Source: Ancrocorticia sp047602305 (lineage in GTDB: Bacteria > Actinomycetota > Actinomycetes > Actinomycetales > Actinomycetaceae). From it: a stretch of 64,000 bases of DNA. The position numbers were made by a program, and so were the translations under genes. The stretch spans positions 1,054,001-1,118,000 of the forward strand of contig JASGHO010000001.1 in the NCBI GenBank assembly GCA_047602305.1. The letters run 5' to 3'. Within the stretch, counting starts at the first letter, position 1. Each line of letters opens with the position of its first letter. Under the pieces are notes generated by a model. That model was not told the DNA's origin, made no database searches, and saw only the letters and a program-made list of their open reading frames with translations. Shown here one piece after another: positions 43,876 through 53,706 of this stretch.

Positions 43876-44956
43876 GGGAGGCGTCCTCTCGGTTGGAAGC
43901 GGCGGAGGTTTGTGGTGTGGCGGCAGGGTCGGCCGCGTTCGCACTGGCAGCAGAGCCAGCAGATCCAGCAGCAGCCGCGGTGTTGGCGCGGCGGCCCTTC
44001 TTCACGCCCTTGCGGGTGCGCAGGCGCGGATCGTTGAGATCGTTCATGGACTCGCCCACGAGGGTGATGCCCAGAACGGAGAGAACAAGCGCTATACCGG
44101 GGAAGATGGCCGTCCACCAGATGCCGGAGGTGACGTCTACGACTGCACGGTTGAGGTCGTAGCCCCACTCGGCGGCCGCGGTGGGCTGGATGCCGAAGCC
44201 GAGGAAGCCGAGGCCCGCCAGGGTGAGGATCGCTTCCGAGCAGTTGAGCGTGAAGATGAGCGGCAGGGTGCGGGTGGAGTTGCGCAGCACGTGACCGAAC
44301 ATGATCTTGCGGCGCGGCGCTCCAATCACCTTCGACGCCTCCACGAAGGGCTCTGCCTTCAAACGCACGGCCTCGGCGCGGATGACGCGGAAGTACTGCG
44401 GAATGAACACCACCGTGATGGAGAGCGCGGCAGCGAGGATGCCTCCCCACGGCGTCGACTGCCCACCAGAAATAACGATGGAGAGAACAATCGCCAGAAG
44501 CAGGGACGGGAAGGCGTAGACGGCGTCGGCAATCATGACGAGCGTGCGATCAAGCCAGCCGCCAATATAACCGGAAACAACACCCAGCACGATCCCGATG
44601 AGCGAGGAGGCAATCACCGCGCACACCATCACCGCGAGCGCGGTGCGGGTTCCCCAGATGACGCGGGAGAAGACGTCGAAGCCGGAGACGGTGGTGCCCC
44701 AGATATTGCGTGCGCTCGGTGGTTGCTGGGTTCCGAACGAGCCGGCGGCGTCGCCTTGGGCGGCCCACGTGTAGGGCGCGATGAGGGGCGCGAAGATCGC
44801 GGTGAAGATGAGAATGAGCGTGAGCACCAGGCCCACGATGAGCATGCCGCGCTGGAGGCCGTGAGAACGGCGCAGGTCGGCAATGACGGGCAGGCGCAGA
44901 TACCAGGGTTCCCGGGCGGGAGCCGCGGTGATCTCTTCGGATACTTCGATACTCAT
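43868..44956 (-). CDS. Peptide ABC transporter permease DppC
   Basis: 362 residues. Six transmembrane helices and the coupling motif EAVRLKAEPFVEASKVIGA in the cytoplasmic loop. It has an Ala-rich C-terminal tail (about 320-362) that is absent from most DppC proteins. Starts with TGATG overlap of the DppB stop. Confidence 0.94.
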   Translation of the reverse strand: MSIEVSEEITAAPAREPWYLRLPVIADLRRSHGLQRGMLIVGLVLTLILIFTAIFAPLIAPYTWAAQGDAAGSFGTQQPPSARNIWGTTVSGFDVFSRVIWGTRTALAVMVCAVIASSLIGIVLGVVSGYIGGWLDRTLVMIADAVYAFPSLLLAIVLSIVISGGQSTPWGGILAAALSITVVFIPQYFRVIRAEAVRLKAEPFVEASKVIGAPRRKIMFGHVLRNSTRTLPLIFTLNCSEAILTLAGLGFLGFGIQPTAAAEWGYDLNRAVVDVTSGIWWTAIFPGIALVLSVLGITLVGESMNDLNDPRLRTRKGVKKGRRANTAAAAGSAGSAASANAADPAATPQTSAASNREDASHE

Positions 44957-46059
44957 CAGTACCTCACTCTCGGGTCAACGAGGGCCGCGATGACATCAAC
45001 GAGAAAGTTGATGACTGCGACGATGACGGCGATCATCATGACGATTCCCTGCACGGCCACGAAGTCTCGCGAAGCCATGTACTGGGCCATGACGAAACCG
45101 AGACCCTTCCATTCGAAGGTGGTCTCGGTGAGAACCGCACCGCCCAGGCTCATGGCGATCTGCATGCCCATGACGGTGATAACGGGGATCAGCGCGGGCC
45201 GCAGGCTGTGCTTGCGAACAAGGCGAGCCTCCCCCACTCCGCGCGAGCGCGCCGACTCGATATAGGGCTGCTCCAACGTTCCGATGAGGTTGGTGCGTAC
45301 CAGGCGCAGGAACACGCCGCCGGTGAGCATGCCCAGCGCAATAGCGGGAAGAACAGCGTGCAGCAGAACGTCACCGAGCAACTGCATGTTGCCGAGGCGG
45401 AGGGCGTCCAGCACGTAGATGCCGGTGGGGTTGGTGATACGAGCCATCTCCAGCTCGCCCTCGCTACTGGCGCGGCCCGCGATGGGGAAGATTCCCAGAT
45501 TGACCGAGAAGATCAACTTGAGCAACAGACCCATGAAGAACACCGGGGTGGCATAGCCGAGAATCGCAAACACTCGAAGCACCGCGTCCGGCCAGCGATC
45601 ACGGAAACGCGCGGCAACCATACCGAGCGGAACGCCGATAATGAGCGCCACAACGAGCGAGTACATGACAAGCTCGAAGGTGGCGGCACCATAGGTGCTG
45701 AGCACCTCGGTGACGGGCCGGTTGTCAGAAATGGTGGTACCAAAATCGCCACGCACGGCATTCCACAGGTACTCCAGGTACTGCACCACAAGCGGGCGGT
45801 CATACCCCGCGGCGGCGATACGCTCGGCCAGCTGCTCGGGTGTGAGTCGGCCACTCATGGCCGCGGTGATCGGATCGCCCGTGGCCCGCATGGCAAAAAA
45901 CACCACGGTGACGAGGATGAAAACCGTGGGGAAGATGAGGAGGAATCTGATGAACAGATAGCGCCCGAGCCCTCCACCGGATCGTGACTTCTTTTCTGAC
46001 GACGACGGCGACGCGGTCTCCGTCGTCGGGACGGATGTGTCCGCTGATGCTTCACTCAT
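44956..46059 (-). CDS. Peptide ABC transporter permease DppB
   Basis: 367 residues. A Ser/Thr-rich N-terminal 35 residues precede six helices. The loop YIESARSRGVGEARLVRKH is the EAA motif. The ATG at 46059 is chosen because AAGGGGAGATT lies upstream; 15 more in-frame codons before it have no such signal. Shares a 1-nt overlap with dppC. A GACGACGGCG copy falls in the N-terminal region. Confidence 0.94.
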   Translation of the reverse strand: MSEASADTSVPTTETASPSSSEKKSRSGGGLGRYLFIRFLLIFPTVFILVTVVFFAMRATGDPITAAMSGRLTPEQLAERIAAAGYDRPLVVQYLEYLWNAVRGDFGTTISDNRPVTEVLSTYGAATFELVMYSLVVALIIGVPLGMVAARFRDRWPDAVLRVFAILGYATPVFFMGLLLKLIFSVNLGIFPIAGRASSEGELEMARITNPTGIYVLDALRLGNMQLLGDVLLHAVLPAIALGMLTGGVFLRLVRTNLIGTLEQPYIESARSRGVGEARLVRKHSLRPALIPVITVMGMQIAMSLGGAVLTETTFEWKGLGFVMAQYMASRDFVAVQGIVMMIAVIVAVINFLVDVIAALVDPRVRY

Positions 46060-46205
46060 AATCTCCCCTTGGAAGCTGGCCTCGCGAGAGCGTGGACGAG
46101 GCAAGAACGAGGACGGGAGGAAGCCCGCTATGCAACGAGCTTCCTCCCTTGGTGCCCACTACTGTGGTTTGTTATAGCGCTGACGAACCCGTCAGGCGAA
46201 TCGAA

Positions 46206-47837
46206 TCACTTGGTGAGCGGTCCGATGCGCAGCTTGAACGATGCGTCAAGCTCCAGGCCGGACACGTCCGTGCCAGTCACCGCGATCTGCTTGCCCTGGA
46301 GCAGGGGAAGAGTCGAGATGTCGTTGGAGACGAGATCCTGGATCTGCTCCAACTTGGCGTGGCGCTCGTCGGCATCGGGGGTGGAGACCTGCTCGCTGAT
46401 GAGCTTCTGCACCTCGGCGTTGTCGTAGTGGTTGGAGATGAAGTTGTTCTTGGAGAAGAACGGCGTCAGGTAGTTGTCCGGATCAGAGTAGTCCGGGAAC
46501 CATCCCAGCTGGTAGGCCGGGTAAACGTCAGCAACGCGATCCTTGGAGTACTGCACCCATTCGGTCGACTGCAGGTCCACGGTGAACAGGCCGGAGGATT
46601 CCAGCTGGTTCTTGACGGCCGCGTACTCGTCGCCCGAGGAGGGGCCGTAGTGATCGGGGCTGTACTGCCAGGAAATCTTGACGGGGGTTGTCACGCCGGC
46701 GTCGGCAAGGCGCTTCGTTGCCTTCTCCACGGACGGGCCACCCTTGCCATCACCGTACTTGTCCTTGAAATCGGTGGTGGAACCCTCGACACCCTCCGGG
46801 ATGTAGGAGTAGAGCGGGGTGAAGGTGCCCTTGTAGACATCGGTGGCGATGGCCTCGCGGTCCACCAGATCAGCGATCGCCTGGCGCACGGCAAGAGCCT
46901 TCGCCGGATCAGCATCCGCAGTGGCGGAACCATACGGGTTGGTGTTGAAGTTGAAAACCGTGTAGCGGATCTCGCCGCCGGGGCCCTCAACAACCGAGAC
47001 GTTGTCCAGCTTGGACAGCGAATCAATATCCGTTGCAGACAGCGAACGGTAGGCGACGTCAATGGCGTTCTTCTCGATATCGAGCCTCATGTTGGAGGCA
47101 TCAGCGTAGTAACGCACCGTGACGCCGTCGTTCGCAACGTCACCGAGCGAGCCCTTGTAGCCGTCGAAGGGCTCGAAGGCGGTCAACTCGTTGGCCTTGT
47201 AGCTGGCGATGGTGTACTGGCCGGCGAACGGCTTCTCCTTGACGATATCCGCGTCAGAAAGCAGTGCGTCGGCGGGGAAGACGTCCTCGTCAACAATCGG
47301 GCCCACCGGGCTGGTGAGAATCTGCGGCCAGGTCTGGTCATTCTCGCTCTTGAGATGGAAGACAACCGTGGTGTCATCGGGAGCCTCAACCGACTCCAGC
47401 TGACCCAGCAGGCTCGACGGGCCGTTCGGATCCTCAATGGCAATCTGACGCTCGAAAGTGAACTTCACGTCGGAGGAGGTGAGCTCGTTGCCGTTGGCGA
47501 AGGTGAGGCCCGACTTGAGCTTGACCGTGTACTCCTTGGGAGCGGTGAACTCGGCGGACTCCGCGATATCCGGCTCCGGAGCCATATCGGTGGCACCCGG
47601 CGCCGTGTTGAGCAGGAACGGGTAAACCTGATTCATGATGAAGAAGGAGCCATTATCGTAGGATCCTGCGGGATCAAGGCTCGTGACCTTATCGGTGGTG
47701 CCAATCGTCAGACCAGCTGCGGACGCGGTCGCGTCAGAGCCAGAACTGGAGCCGCCATCGTCTGTTGAAGCGCATCCGGCGGCAAGAGCCAAAACAGCTC
47801 CACCAGCCACGATGCTTCGCATAAGTGTGCGTGACAT
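46206..47837 (-). CDS. Peptide-binding lipoprotein DppA/OppA-like
   Basis: 543 residues. Signal peptide with lipobox LAAGC, then a Ser/Gly/Asp-rich linker and the type-II periplasmic-binding fold of SBP family 5. Delivers peptides to the permeases. The ATG at 47837 has GAAGGGAA upstream. It is the first gene of the operon; the 146-nt gap to dppB is long enough to allow partial termination, giving more binding protein than permease. Confidence 0.93.
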   Translation of the reverse strand: MSRTLMRSIVAGGAVLALAAGCASTDDGGSSSGSDATASAAGLTIGTTDKVTSLDPAGSYDNGSFFIMNQVYPFLLNTAPGATDMAPEPDIAESAEFTAPKEYTVKLKSGLTFANGNELTSSDVKFTFERQIAIEDPNGPSSLLGQLESVEAPDDTTVVFHLKSENDQTWPQILTSPVGPIVDEDVFPADALLSDADIVKEKPFAGQYTIASYKANELTAFEPFDGYKGSLGDVANDGVTVRYYADASNMRLDIEKNAIDVAYRSLSATDIDSLSKLDNVSVVEGPGGEIRYTVFNFNTNPYGSATADADPAKALAVRQAIADLVDREAIATDVYKGTFTPLYSYIPEGVEGSTTDFKDKYGDGKGGPSVEKATKRLADAGVTTPVKISWQYSPDHYGPSSGDEYAAVKNQLESSGLFTVDLQSTEWVQYSKDRVADVYPAYQLGWFPDYSDPDNYLTPFFSKNNFISNHYDNAEVQKLISEQVSTPDADERHAKLEQIQDLVSNDISTLPLLQGKQIAVTGTDVSGLELDASFKLRIGPLTK

Positions 47838-47955
47838 GAAATTCCCTTCGAACAGCTCCCGCGGCTGCTGTCGGCCACCGGAGATCACCGAGCTAGCGCC
47901 GGTGATGACCCCATCGTCTGCCTGTTCAGGGACATCACACAGATCATCTCATTAT

Positions 47956-47980
47956 CTGGATCACATGATCGGTGATCCAG
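47956..47980. promoter_or_regulatory. Inverted repeat upstream of dppA
   Basis: CTGGATCAC-N7-GTGATCCAG, perfect 9-bp arms, about 120 nt before the dppA start. Candidate operator of an unknown regulator. Confidence 0.5.
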
Positions 47981-48028
47981 GTGTCAGATAGCGGGAAAAA
48001 TACGAGAAATGGGTTGGGGACGGCGAAC

Positions 48029-48133
48029 GACGACGGCGGCGCGACCCCGGGCCAGAGAGGTAACAGATCCTCAGATAGTCGACCCCAACGAGGGGTGCGC
48101 TATGGGTGACCTGTCCAGATTTCCGTCACCTCT
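48029..48133. repeat. GACGACGGCG plus AGAGGTAAC/GTCACCTCT element
   Basis: GACGACGGCG at 48029-48038 is followed by AGAGGTAAC (48056-48064) and the block GTGACCTGTCCA-N6-CGTCACCTCT (48106-48133), the same as at 31646-31673. It lies in the 400-nt gap between dppA and tRNA-Met, which otherwise holds only the inverted repeat above and a terminator. Confidence 0.7.
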
Positions 48134-48236
48134 CCTGAAGTGAGTGGGCTCCTCGCCCGCAAACAGGAAATAGGCCACCCACCCATGAATAGGCGTGTAA
48201 TAAGCGTGTATTCAGGCGATTCGGGTTCCAGATAAC

Positions 48237-48275
48237 AAAGGCCCCCACCTGCGTTTGCGCAGGTAGAGGCCTTAA
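48237..48275. terminator. Terminator after tRNA-Met
   Basis: AAGGCC and ACCTGCG arms fold with GGCCTT and CGCAGGT around a TTTG loop. On the minus strand it is followed by CTTTGTTATC. Confidence 0.8.
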
Positions 48276-48280
48276 TGTGG

Positions 48281-48354
48281 TGCCTCCAGCAGGACTTGAA
48301 CCCGCGACCAAAGAATTATGAGTTCCCTGCTCTAACCAGCTGAGCTATGGAGGC
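48281..48354 (-). tRNA. tRNA-Met (CAU)
   Basis: Cloverleaf with acceptor GCCTCCA/TGGAGGC, anticodon loop CTCATAA, and T-arm GCGGGTTCAAGTCCTGC. CCA encoded at 48278-48280. The start lacks the initiator features (three G-C pairs in the anticodon stem), so elongator Met is likely; tRNA-Ile2 with CAU cannot be ruled out by eye. Confidence 0.85.
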
Positions 48355-48558
48355 GTACGATCGCCCGCGGCGGGCGGGCGAAATCGGACCGTCCCAGTAT
48401 ACCGGCATTTACGGCTCCGATTTCCAACCGGTTAGTGGGTGAGCACACGCCGGATACCGCGCTCGGATTTTGACGACGACGCCCCGCCTTCAGTCCGCAG
48501 TTCACCACGGGCGCCCTCGCGCCAGGCCGCATCAACGCACCTCAGAGATCCGAAGTGG

Positions 48559-50586
48559 TTACGCCAGCTGCTCCTCGCAGGTGCGGCGCTGCGCTTCCAG
48601 CTCGATGAGCCGCGCAAAGAGCTCGCCGTAGCGATCATCCTGCGGGGAGGTGCGCTGCAACTCCGAGCGCAGATCCGCGATTTGGCGGGTGATGCCCTGC
48701 TTGATGAGGGAGACGGAAATGCTCCACACGTAGTAGCTGAGTCGATCCGGGCGCGATTCCGGCAGCCCTTCGACCGCCAACTGGGTGACGGCACCGGCCA
48801 CAACTTCATCGGCTTGCTGGACTACTTGCTCCACATACCACGCGGCCGCGTCCTGGACCGCGCGCTCCTCGGGGGTGCCTTGCTCCAGCAGGGCGTTGAG
48901 CCGCTGCGTGTAGCACGCTGTGCCTCCCGCGGCACGGATCGCCTCATGGACGCGCCGGTGTACGGGAAGGGTGAAGGTCTGGGATGGCAGGTTGTCCATT
49001 CCCGCTTGGGCCGCGAAGCCCGGCAGTTGCAGGTACACCTCAAGGGCCTCGCGCTCCACCCGCTCCACCGGGTCTCGTAGGCGCTCGCGTGGCGGCAGCA
49101 ACGCCTGACCGCCCGGCCCCACGCCACCGCCGGGCCCACCAAAGCTCTCGCCTCCCGGCCCGCCGAAACCACCAGCCATTTCCTGCTCCGACGGCGGAGC
49201 AACTCCCCTGCCCACCTGATGCCGCTTCGCGCCTGACACTGCCATCCGCACGGTCGTCTCATCCATTCCCAGCCAACCGGCCAGTTGGCGGGTGTACTCG
49301 CCGCGCAGCACGCGGTCTCGGATCGAAGCCACCATGGGTGCGGCGGCTCGCAGCCCCGCGGTGCGGCCCTCGGCCGTCTCCAACGGCAACCCCGTCAACA
49401 CCGAGGTGATGGCGAACTCGAAAAGCGGGCGACGAGCTTCAATGATCTGGCGCACTCCCTCGTCCCCGTAGGCCATCCGCACCTCGCAGGGATCCATCCC
49501 CGCTTGCGCTACAGCCACAAAGGTTTGGGCGGCGAAGGACTGATCCTCCTGGAAAGCGCGCAGAGCAGCCTTCTGACCTGCGGCGTCGCCGTCGAAGGTG
49601 AAGATGATCTCTCCCCCGTAGCTGCGCCCGGAGGAGAGCATCACTCCGGCCGCGGGGTTCGCGCCATCGCCGATCAGGCGCCGCACGATCTTCACGTGGT
49701 CCGAGCCGAAAGCCGTTCCACAGGTGGCGACGGTGCACTCGATACCTGCCAACTGCGCGGCCATGACGTCCGTATAGCCTTCCACCACCACCACGCGGCG
49801 TTCGGTGGCGATGGCCTTGCGCGCCAAGTTGAGGCCGTAGAGCACCTGCGACTTCTTGTAGATGGCCGTCTCAGGCGTATTGAGGTATTTCGGGCCGTTG
49901 TCCGCATCGGAAAGTTTGCGCGCGCCAAAACCAATGGGATCGCCGGTGATGGAGAAGATTGGCCACATGAGACGATTGCGGAAGCGGTCATAGTTACCGC
50001 GATTACCCTGGCTCGCCAGCCCCGAGGCGGCAATCTCGCGCTCGTTGAAACCGTGACGGCGCAGCTCTGTGAGCAGCGCATCCCAGGATTCTGGCGAGTA
50101 GCCGATGTTGTAGCGTTCAATGGCGGCCGCGTCGAAGCCGCGTTCGGCGAGCATGCGGCGGCCCGCCTCCCCCTCGGGGGTATGAAGCTGAGCCTCATAG
50201 AACTCGACCGCCACACGGTGAGCATCAATGAGCCGCGCGCGGCTGGGACCAGAGGGCTGATCGCGGCGCCCGCCGCGCTCCTCCTCGTAATGAAGCTCCA
50301 TACCCGCCTTGCGCGCAAGCAACTCCACCGCCTCGACAAACGAGATGTGCTCGACCTTCTCCACGAAGGAAATAACGTCCCCGCCCTCGCCACAGCCGAA
50401 ACAATGCCAACGGCCCACATTAGGACGCACATGGAACGAGGGTGTCTTCTCATCGTGGAACGGGCACAGGCCCTTCTGTGAATCCACGCCCGCCGGCCGA
50501 AGCGACACGTACCCCGAGACGATCTCCTCGATGCGCGCACGCGATCGGAGTTCGTCAATATCCTCGCGCTTGATCAACCCTGGCAT
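48559..50586 (-). CDS. dnaG: DNA primase
   Basis: 675 residues. Zinc-binding CHC2 domain with Cys41, His44, Cys62 and Cys65; TOPRIM core at about 260-350 with VVVVEGYTDVMAAQLAG and FTFDGDAAGQKAALRAF. The C-terminal ~170 residues, after a Gly-rich linker, form the DnaB-interaction domain. The ATG at 50586 lies six bases after TAGAAT, a leaderless start. Located after dgt, a common actinobacterial arrangement. Confidence 0.96.
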   Translation of the reverse strand: MPGLIKREDIDELRSRARIEEIVSGYVSLRPAGVDSQKGLCPFHDEKTPSFHVRPNVGRWHCFGCGEGGDVISFVEKVEHISFVEAVELLARKAGMELHYEEERGGRRDQPSGPSRARLIDAHRVAVEFYEAQLHTPEGEAGRRMLAERGFDAAAIERYNIGYSPESWDALLTELRRHGFNEREIAASGLASQGNRGNYDRFRNRLMWPIFSITGDPIGFGARKLSDADNGPKYLNTPETAIYKKSQVLYGLNLARKAIATERRVVVVEGYTDVMAAQLAGIECTVATCGTAFGSDHVKIVRRLIGDGANPAAGVMLSSGRSYGGEIIFTFDGDAAGQKAALRAFQEDQSFAAQTFVAVAQAGMDPCEVRMAYGDEGVRQIIEARRPLFEFAITSVLTGLPLETAEGRTAGLRAAAPMVASIRDRVLRGEYTRQLAGWLGMDETTVRMAVSGAKRHQVGRGVAPPSEQEMAGGFGGPGGESFGGPGGGVGPGGQALLPPRERLRDPVERVEREALEVYLQLPGFAAQAGMDNLPSQTFTLPVHRRVHEAIRAAGGTACYTQRLNALLEQGTPEERAVQDAAAWYVEQVVQQADEVVAGAVTQLAVEGLPESRPDRLSYYVWSISVSLIKQGITRQIADLRSELQRTSPQDDRYGELFARLIELEAQRRTCEEQLA

Positions 50587-50592
50587 GGCAAC

Positions 50593-50598
50593 ATTCTA
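50593..50598 (-). promoter_or_regulatory. -10 box of leaderless dnaG
   Basis: TAGAAT on the minus strand, six bases before the ATG at 50586. Confidence 0.55.
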
Positions 50599-50668
50599 GT
50601 GAGGTCCTCCGACAACTTTTGACCGCGCAACTTGTGACGGCCCCTCCGAGAGCCCTCGGCGTGATCTC

Positions 50669-51916
50669 TCAGTTCCATAGCATCCCGCAGAGTTCGGAGT
50701 GTAGCTTGCGTGCAGACTGGTCCGTCAGCGACGCAACCTGATCGACGACGGTGCGCAGTCGGGCGTCGTCGTCGCTCACCTTCCAGATCTCGAAGAAGTG
50801 TGGTTCCAGATGATCGGGCCGCTCCTGCAACGCGTCGACGAGGTCGAAGAGCATGGTGCGCTGGCGGTGATGGTCGATGTCGCTTTCGCGCGGCTCCATG
50901 ACGTACTGGACGGCGATCCCCTTGAGGATGGTGATTTCGTCCGCGGTCTCCTGCGGAATGATGACGTCGCCGCCGTAGCGAATGAGCGGACCGGTACCGT
51001 GCGCGGCGCGGGTGGCGGCGCTGACCGAGGAGATGAAGCGGCCGATGAGGTCGCTCGTGAGGTCCTTCATCGCCGAGAGGTCCGCGTAGGAACCGGAGTA
51101 GTCCGTGGGCCACGCCTCCTGCGCGAGGAGGCGGACGAGAGCGGCGGAGAGGCGGTCCCCGTCGGGATGGCGGTACCAGCGCATCGTCGCCTCGATGATG
51201 CGGTCCTGCGCCGCCGAGGAGTAGAGCGATCGCGGCGTAACATGCCCGCCCACGACGGCGTCCTCCACGTCATGGACCGAGTAGGCGATGTCGTCGGACA
51301 AGTCCATGATCTGCGCTTCGACGCACTTGCTGGTGCCGTGCTCGCTGTGCGCCCACTCGAAAAGCGGGGCGTCATCGGGGTAGACGTTGAACTTCTTGGT
51401 GGGCGTGCCGTCCGCACGCAGCGGGCCCTCGCCCGCCAGCCAGGGGTACTTGATGACGGCGTCCAGCGTGGCGCGCGTCAGGTTGAGACCGGCAGGCTTG
51501 CCATCCGGTGCCACCCGCTTCGGCTCCAGCCGGGTGAGGAGACGGAAGGTCTGCGCGTTGCCCTCGAAGCCACCAATGGACTGCGAGACCTCGTCCAGGG
51601 CGCGCTCGCCGTTGTGCCCAAACGGCGGATGCCCAAGGTCGTGGCAGAGGCAGGCGGTCTCGACGATGTCCGGATCGCAGCCAAGATTCTTGCCAAGCGA
51701 GCGGCCCACCTGGGCCACCTCAAGCGAATGGGTGAGGCGGGTACGAATGAAATCGTCGATCTCCGGGCCGAGCACCTGCGTCTTGGCGCCCAGGCGCCGC
51801 AACGCGGCCGAATGCAGCACGCGGCCGCGATCGCGTTCGAACTCGGTGCGGCTGGGGCTCTTCGCGGCTTCCGCAACCCAGCGCTGGGCATCTTCTGACG
51901 TGTAATCCTGGGGCAC
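50669..51916 (-). CDS. dgt: dGTP triphosphohydrolase-like protein
   Basis: 415 residues. HD-domain enzyme that hydrolyses dNTPs to nucleoside and triphosphate. The metal site is visible as HSLEVAQVGRSLG, CHDLGHPPFGHNGE and MDLSDDIAYSVHDVEDA. Start is a GTG at 51916 (GTGCCCCAGGATT) with a weak ribosome site. It ends 82 nt before dnaG, which has its own promoter. Confidence 0.93.
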   Translation of the reverse strand: MPQDYTSEDAQRWVAEAAKSPSRTEFERDRGRVLHSAALRRLGAKTQVLGPEIDDFIRTRLTHSLEVAQVGRSLGKNLGCDPDIVETACLCHDLGHPPFGHNGERALDEVSQSIGGFEGNAQTFRLLTRLEPKRVAPDGKPAGLNLTRATLDAVIKYPWLAGEGPLRADGTPTKKFNVYPDDAPLFEWAHSEHGTSKCVEAQIMDLSDDIAYSVHDVEDAVVGGHVTPRSLYSSAAQDRIIEATMRWYRHPDGDRLSAALVRLLAQEAWPTDYSGSYADLSAMKDLTSDLIGRFISSVSAATRAAHGTGPLIRYGGDVIIPQETADEITILKGIAVQYVMEPRESDIDHHRQRTMLFDLVDALQERPDHLEPHFFEIWKVSDDDARLRTVVDQVASLTDQSARKLHSELCGMLWN

Positions 51917-52161
51917 AAGATGAGCCTACCGAACGTGTGCGGTCCGCCGCTTGACGGACCGCACACGTGTGGATAAGAGGTTCCGCCAAGAGGTTCGGCC
52001 GTCGCGAGGATGGTGCGGGGCTTGACTGGCAAGGCGGACGACGAATCGGCACTGGTGGTGCCGGTGAGGAGGACAACGCAGTCAGGCAAGATTCCGTGAC
52101 ATCTGTAGTAGGCCACGGCCTATTGGCGGGATCTCTATGTAGTTGGGTGCCTGCGAAGAGA

Positions 52162-53508
52162 TCAGGCGCGCGTGAAAGCGGCCCAGCCCCACGCCGGAAG
52201 CGAGATCGTGTTTCCGGGCGCAATGTCGACGACGTCGTCGCCCAGATCAGCCTTGCGCTCGCCCGCAACCGGGATCGGAGCCCACGAACCTGCAGCATGC
52301 GCGCTGAGCAGGGTGGCCTCGCGAGCGGTGTTGGAGAGGTTGAAGATGGCGAGGACCTCGTCCGAATCGCTGGAGCGAGTGAAAGCAAGGACGTTATCTT
52401 CCTCGGAGGTCTTCACTTCGATCATGCGGCCGCCCCAGGCGCCGTTGTCCAGCGCGCGAGTGGCGGACTTGAGCGCGATAAGGCTGCGGTAGAACTCGCC
52501 CATGGTGTGCTCGCGCCACTCGATGGGATCGCGGTCGAAGAACTCGAGGCTCTTCTCGTTGCCAGCTTCCTGGCCGTTGTAGACCAGCGGCATACCATCG
52601 GAGAAGAAGGTGAGGACGATCGCGGCTTCCAGAGCATCTCCGAAGCGCTCGAACTCGGTGCCGTCCCAGGCGTTCATGTCGTGGTTGGAGACCATCTGCA
52701 TACGGATCGAATCACGCGGGTAGGAACGATCATTCCAAGCGTAGTACTCGCGCATCGGGCCGAGTCCGCCACCAGCGTTGACAACGCGCAGCATGCCGGA
52801 GGTCCAGGACCACGCGTAGGTCATGTCGAAGGCGTCCTCGTGCAGGTCACGGGACTCCCACTCGGCCAGCATGAACACCGGCTGGATTTCCTCAAGCTCG
52901 CGGCGCACCCGGTTCCAGAACCAGGTGGGAACGAGGCCACCCACGTCGCAGCGGTAGCCGTCGATGCCGAACTCGCGCACCCAGTACTTCATCGCCTCGG
53001 TCATGTAATCTGCGGTGCCCGGGGCGGTGAAATCGAGATCGATGATGTCATCCCAGTCCCACCACATGGTGGGGCGGGGATTGCCCTCGGCATCAAGTTC
53101 GTAGAACTCCGGGTGCTCCTCGCGCAGCACGGAGTCCCAAGCGGTGTGGTTGGCAACCCAATCGAGGATGACGTGCAGGCCCAGCTCATGCGCCTGATCG
53201 ACGAAGGCGCGCAGATCTTCCTTGGTGCCGAACTCGGAGTTCACCGAGTAGTAGTCACGCACCGCGTACGGACTGCCCAGGACACCCTTGCGGTTGAGCT
53301 CACCAATCTCGTGGATGGGCATGAGCCAGACGATGCCCACGCCGAGTTCCTTGAGGCGTGGCAACTGCTGCGCTGCCGCCGCAAACGTGCCCTCCGGGGT
53401 GAACTGACGCGTGTTGATCTGGTAAATGGTGGCGCTGCGGCTCCACTCGGGGTGGACGACGGTTGGCCCTGTGGGGTAGATCGAGGCAGAAGCAAGAGGC
53501 TGGCTCAT
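52162..53508 (-). CDS. GH13 alpha-glucan hydrolase
   Basis: 448 residues. TIM-barrel GH13 family with the catalytic triad Asp188 (GYRCDVGG), Glu216 (FMLAEWES) and Asp277 (SNHDMNAWDG); conserved region I is DWVANHTAWD. No signal peptide, so it acts in the cytoplasm, probably on maltodextrins or glycogen. Exact specificity (amylase, neopullulanase or glucosidase) is not determined. The ATG at 53508 has AAAGGAATTCT upstream. The 245-nt gap to dgt has no feature I can support. Confidence 0.9.
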   Translation of the reverse strand: MSQPLASASIYPTGPTVVHPEWSRSATIYQINTRQFTPEGTFAAAAQQLPRLKELGVGIVWLMPIHEIGELNRKGVLGSPYAVRDYYSVNSEFGTKEDLRAFVDQAHELGLHVILDWVANHTAWDSVLREEHPEFYELDAEGNPRPTMWWDWDDIIDLDFTAPGTADYMTEAMKYWVREFGIDGYRCDVGGLVPTWFWNRVRRELEEIQPVFMLAEWESRDLHEDAFDMTYAWSWTSGMLRVVNAGGGLGPMREYYAWNDRSYPRDSIRMQMVSNHDMNAWDGTEFERFGDALEAAIVLTFFSDGMPLVYNGQEAGNEKSLEFFDRDPIEWREHTMGEFYRSLIALKSATRALDNGAWGGRMIEVKTSEEDNVLAFTRSSDSDEVLAIFNLSNTAREATLLSAHAAGSWAPIPVAGERKADLGDDVVDIAPGNTISLPAWGWAAFTRA

Positions 53509-53706
53509 AGAATTCCTTTAGAGGATAGATCTGGGAAACATTCCATCATCCTACCGCGAGCTCCGGGCGCTTCGCGGACAGATTGAGCGGCCCGACGAAC
53601 GCAAGTGGGCGTGAGAGCAAGCACCGCGCCGTAGACGGCACGGATATCGCTGTGGTGCCCAGTTGCGAACTCAACATGGTACCGCCACAAGCCTTCGCCG
53701 CGCGCC

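Noticed and set aside
46105..46205. Small gene in the gap between dppB and dppA
   Set aside because: No start with a ribosome site and no conserved product.
48056..48133. T-box or riboswitch upstream of dppA
   Set aside because: The element lies over 200 nt upstream of the gene and its twin at 31626 is not before an operon of that kind.
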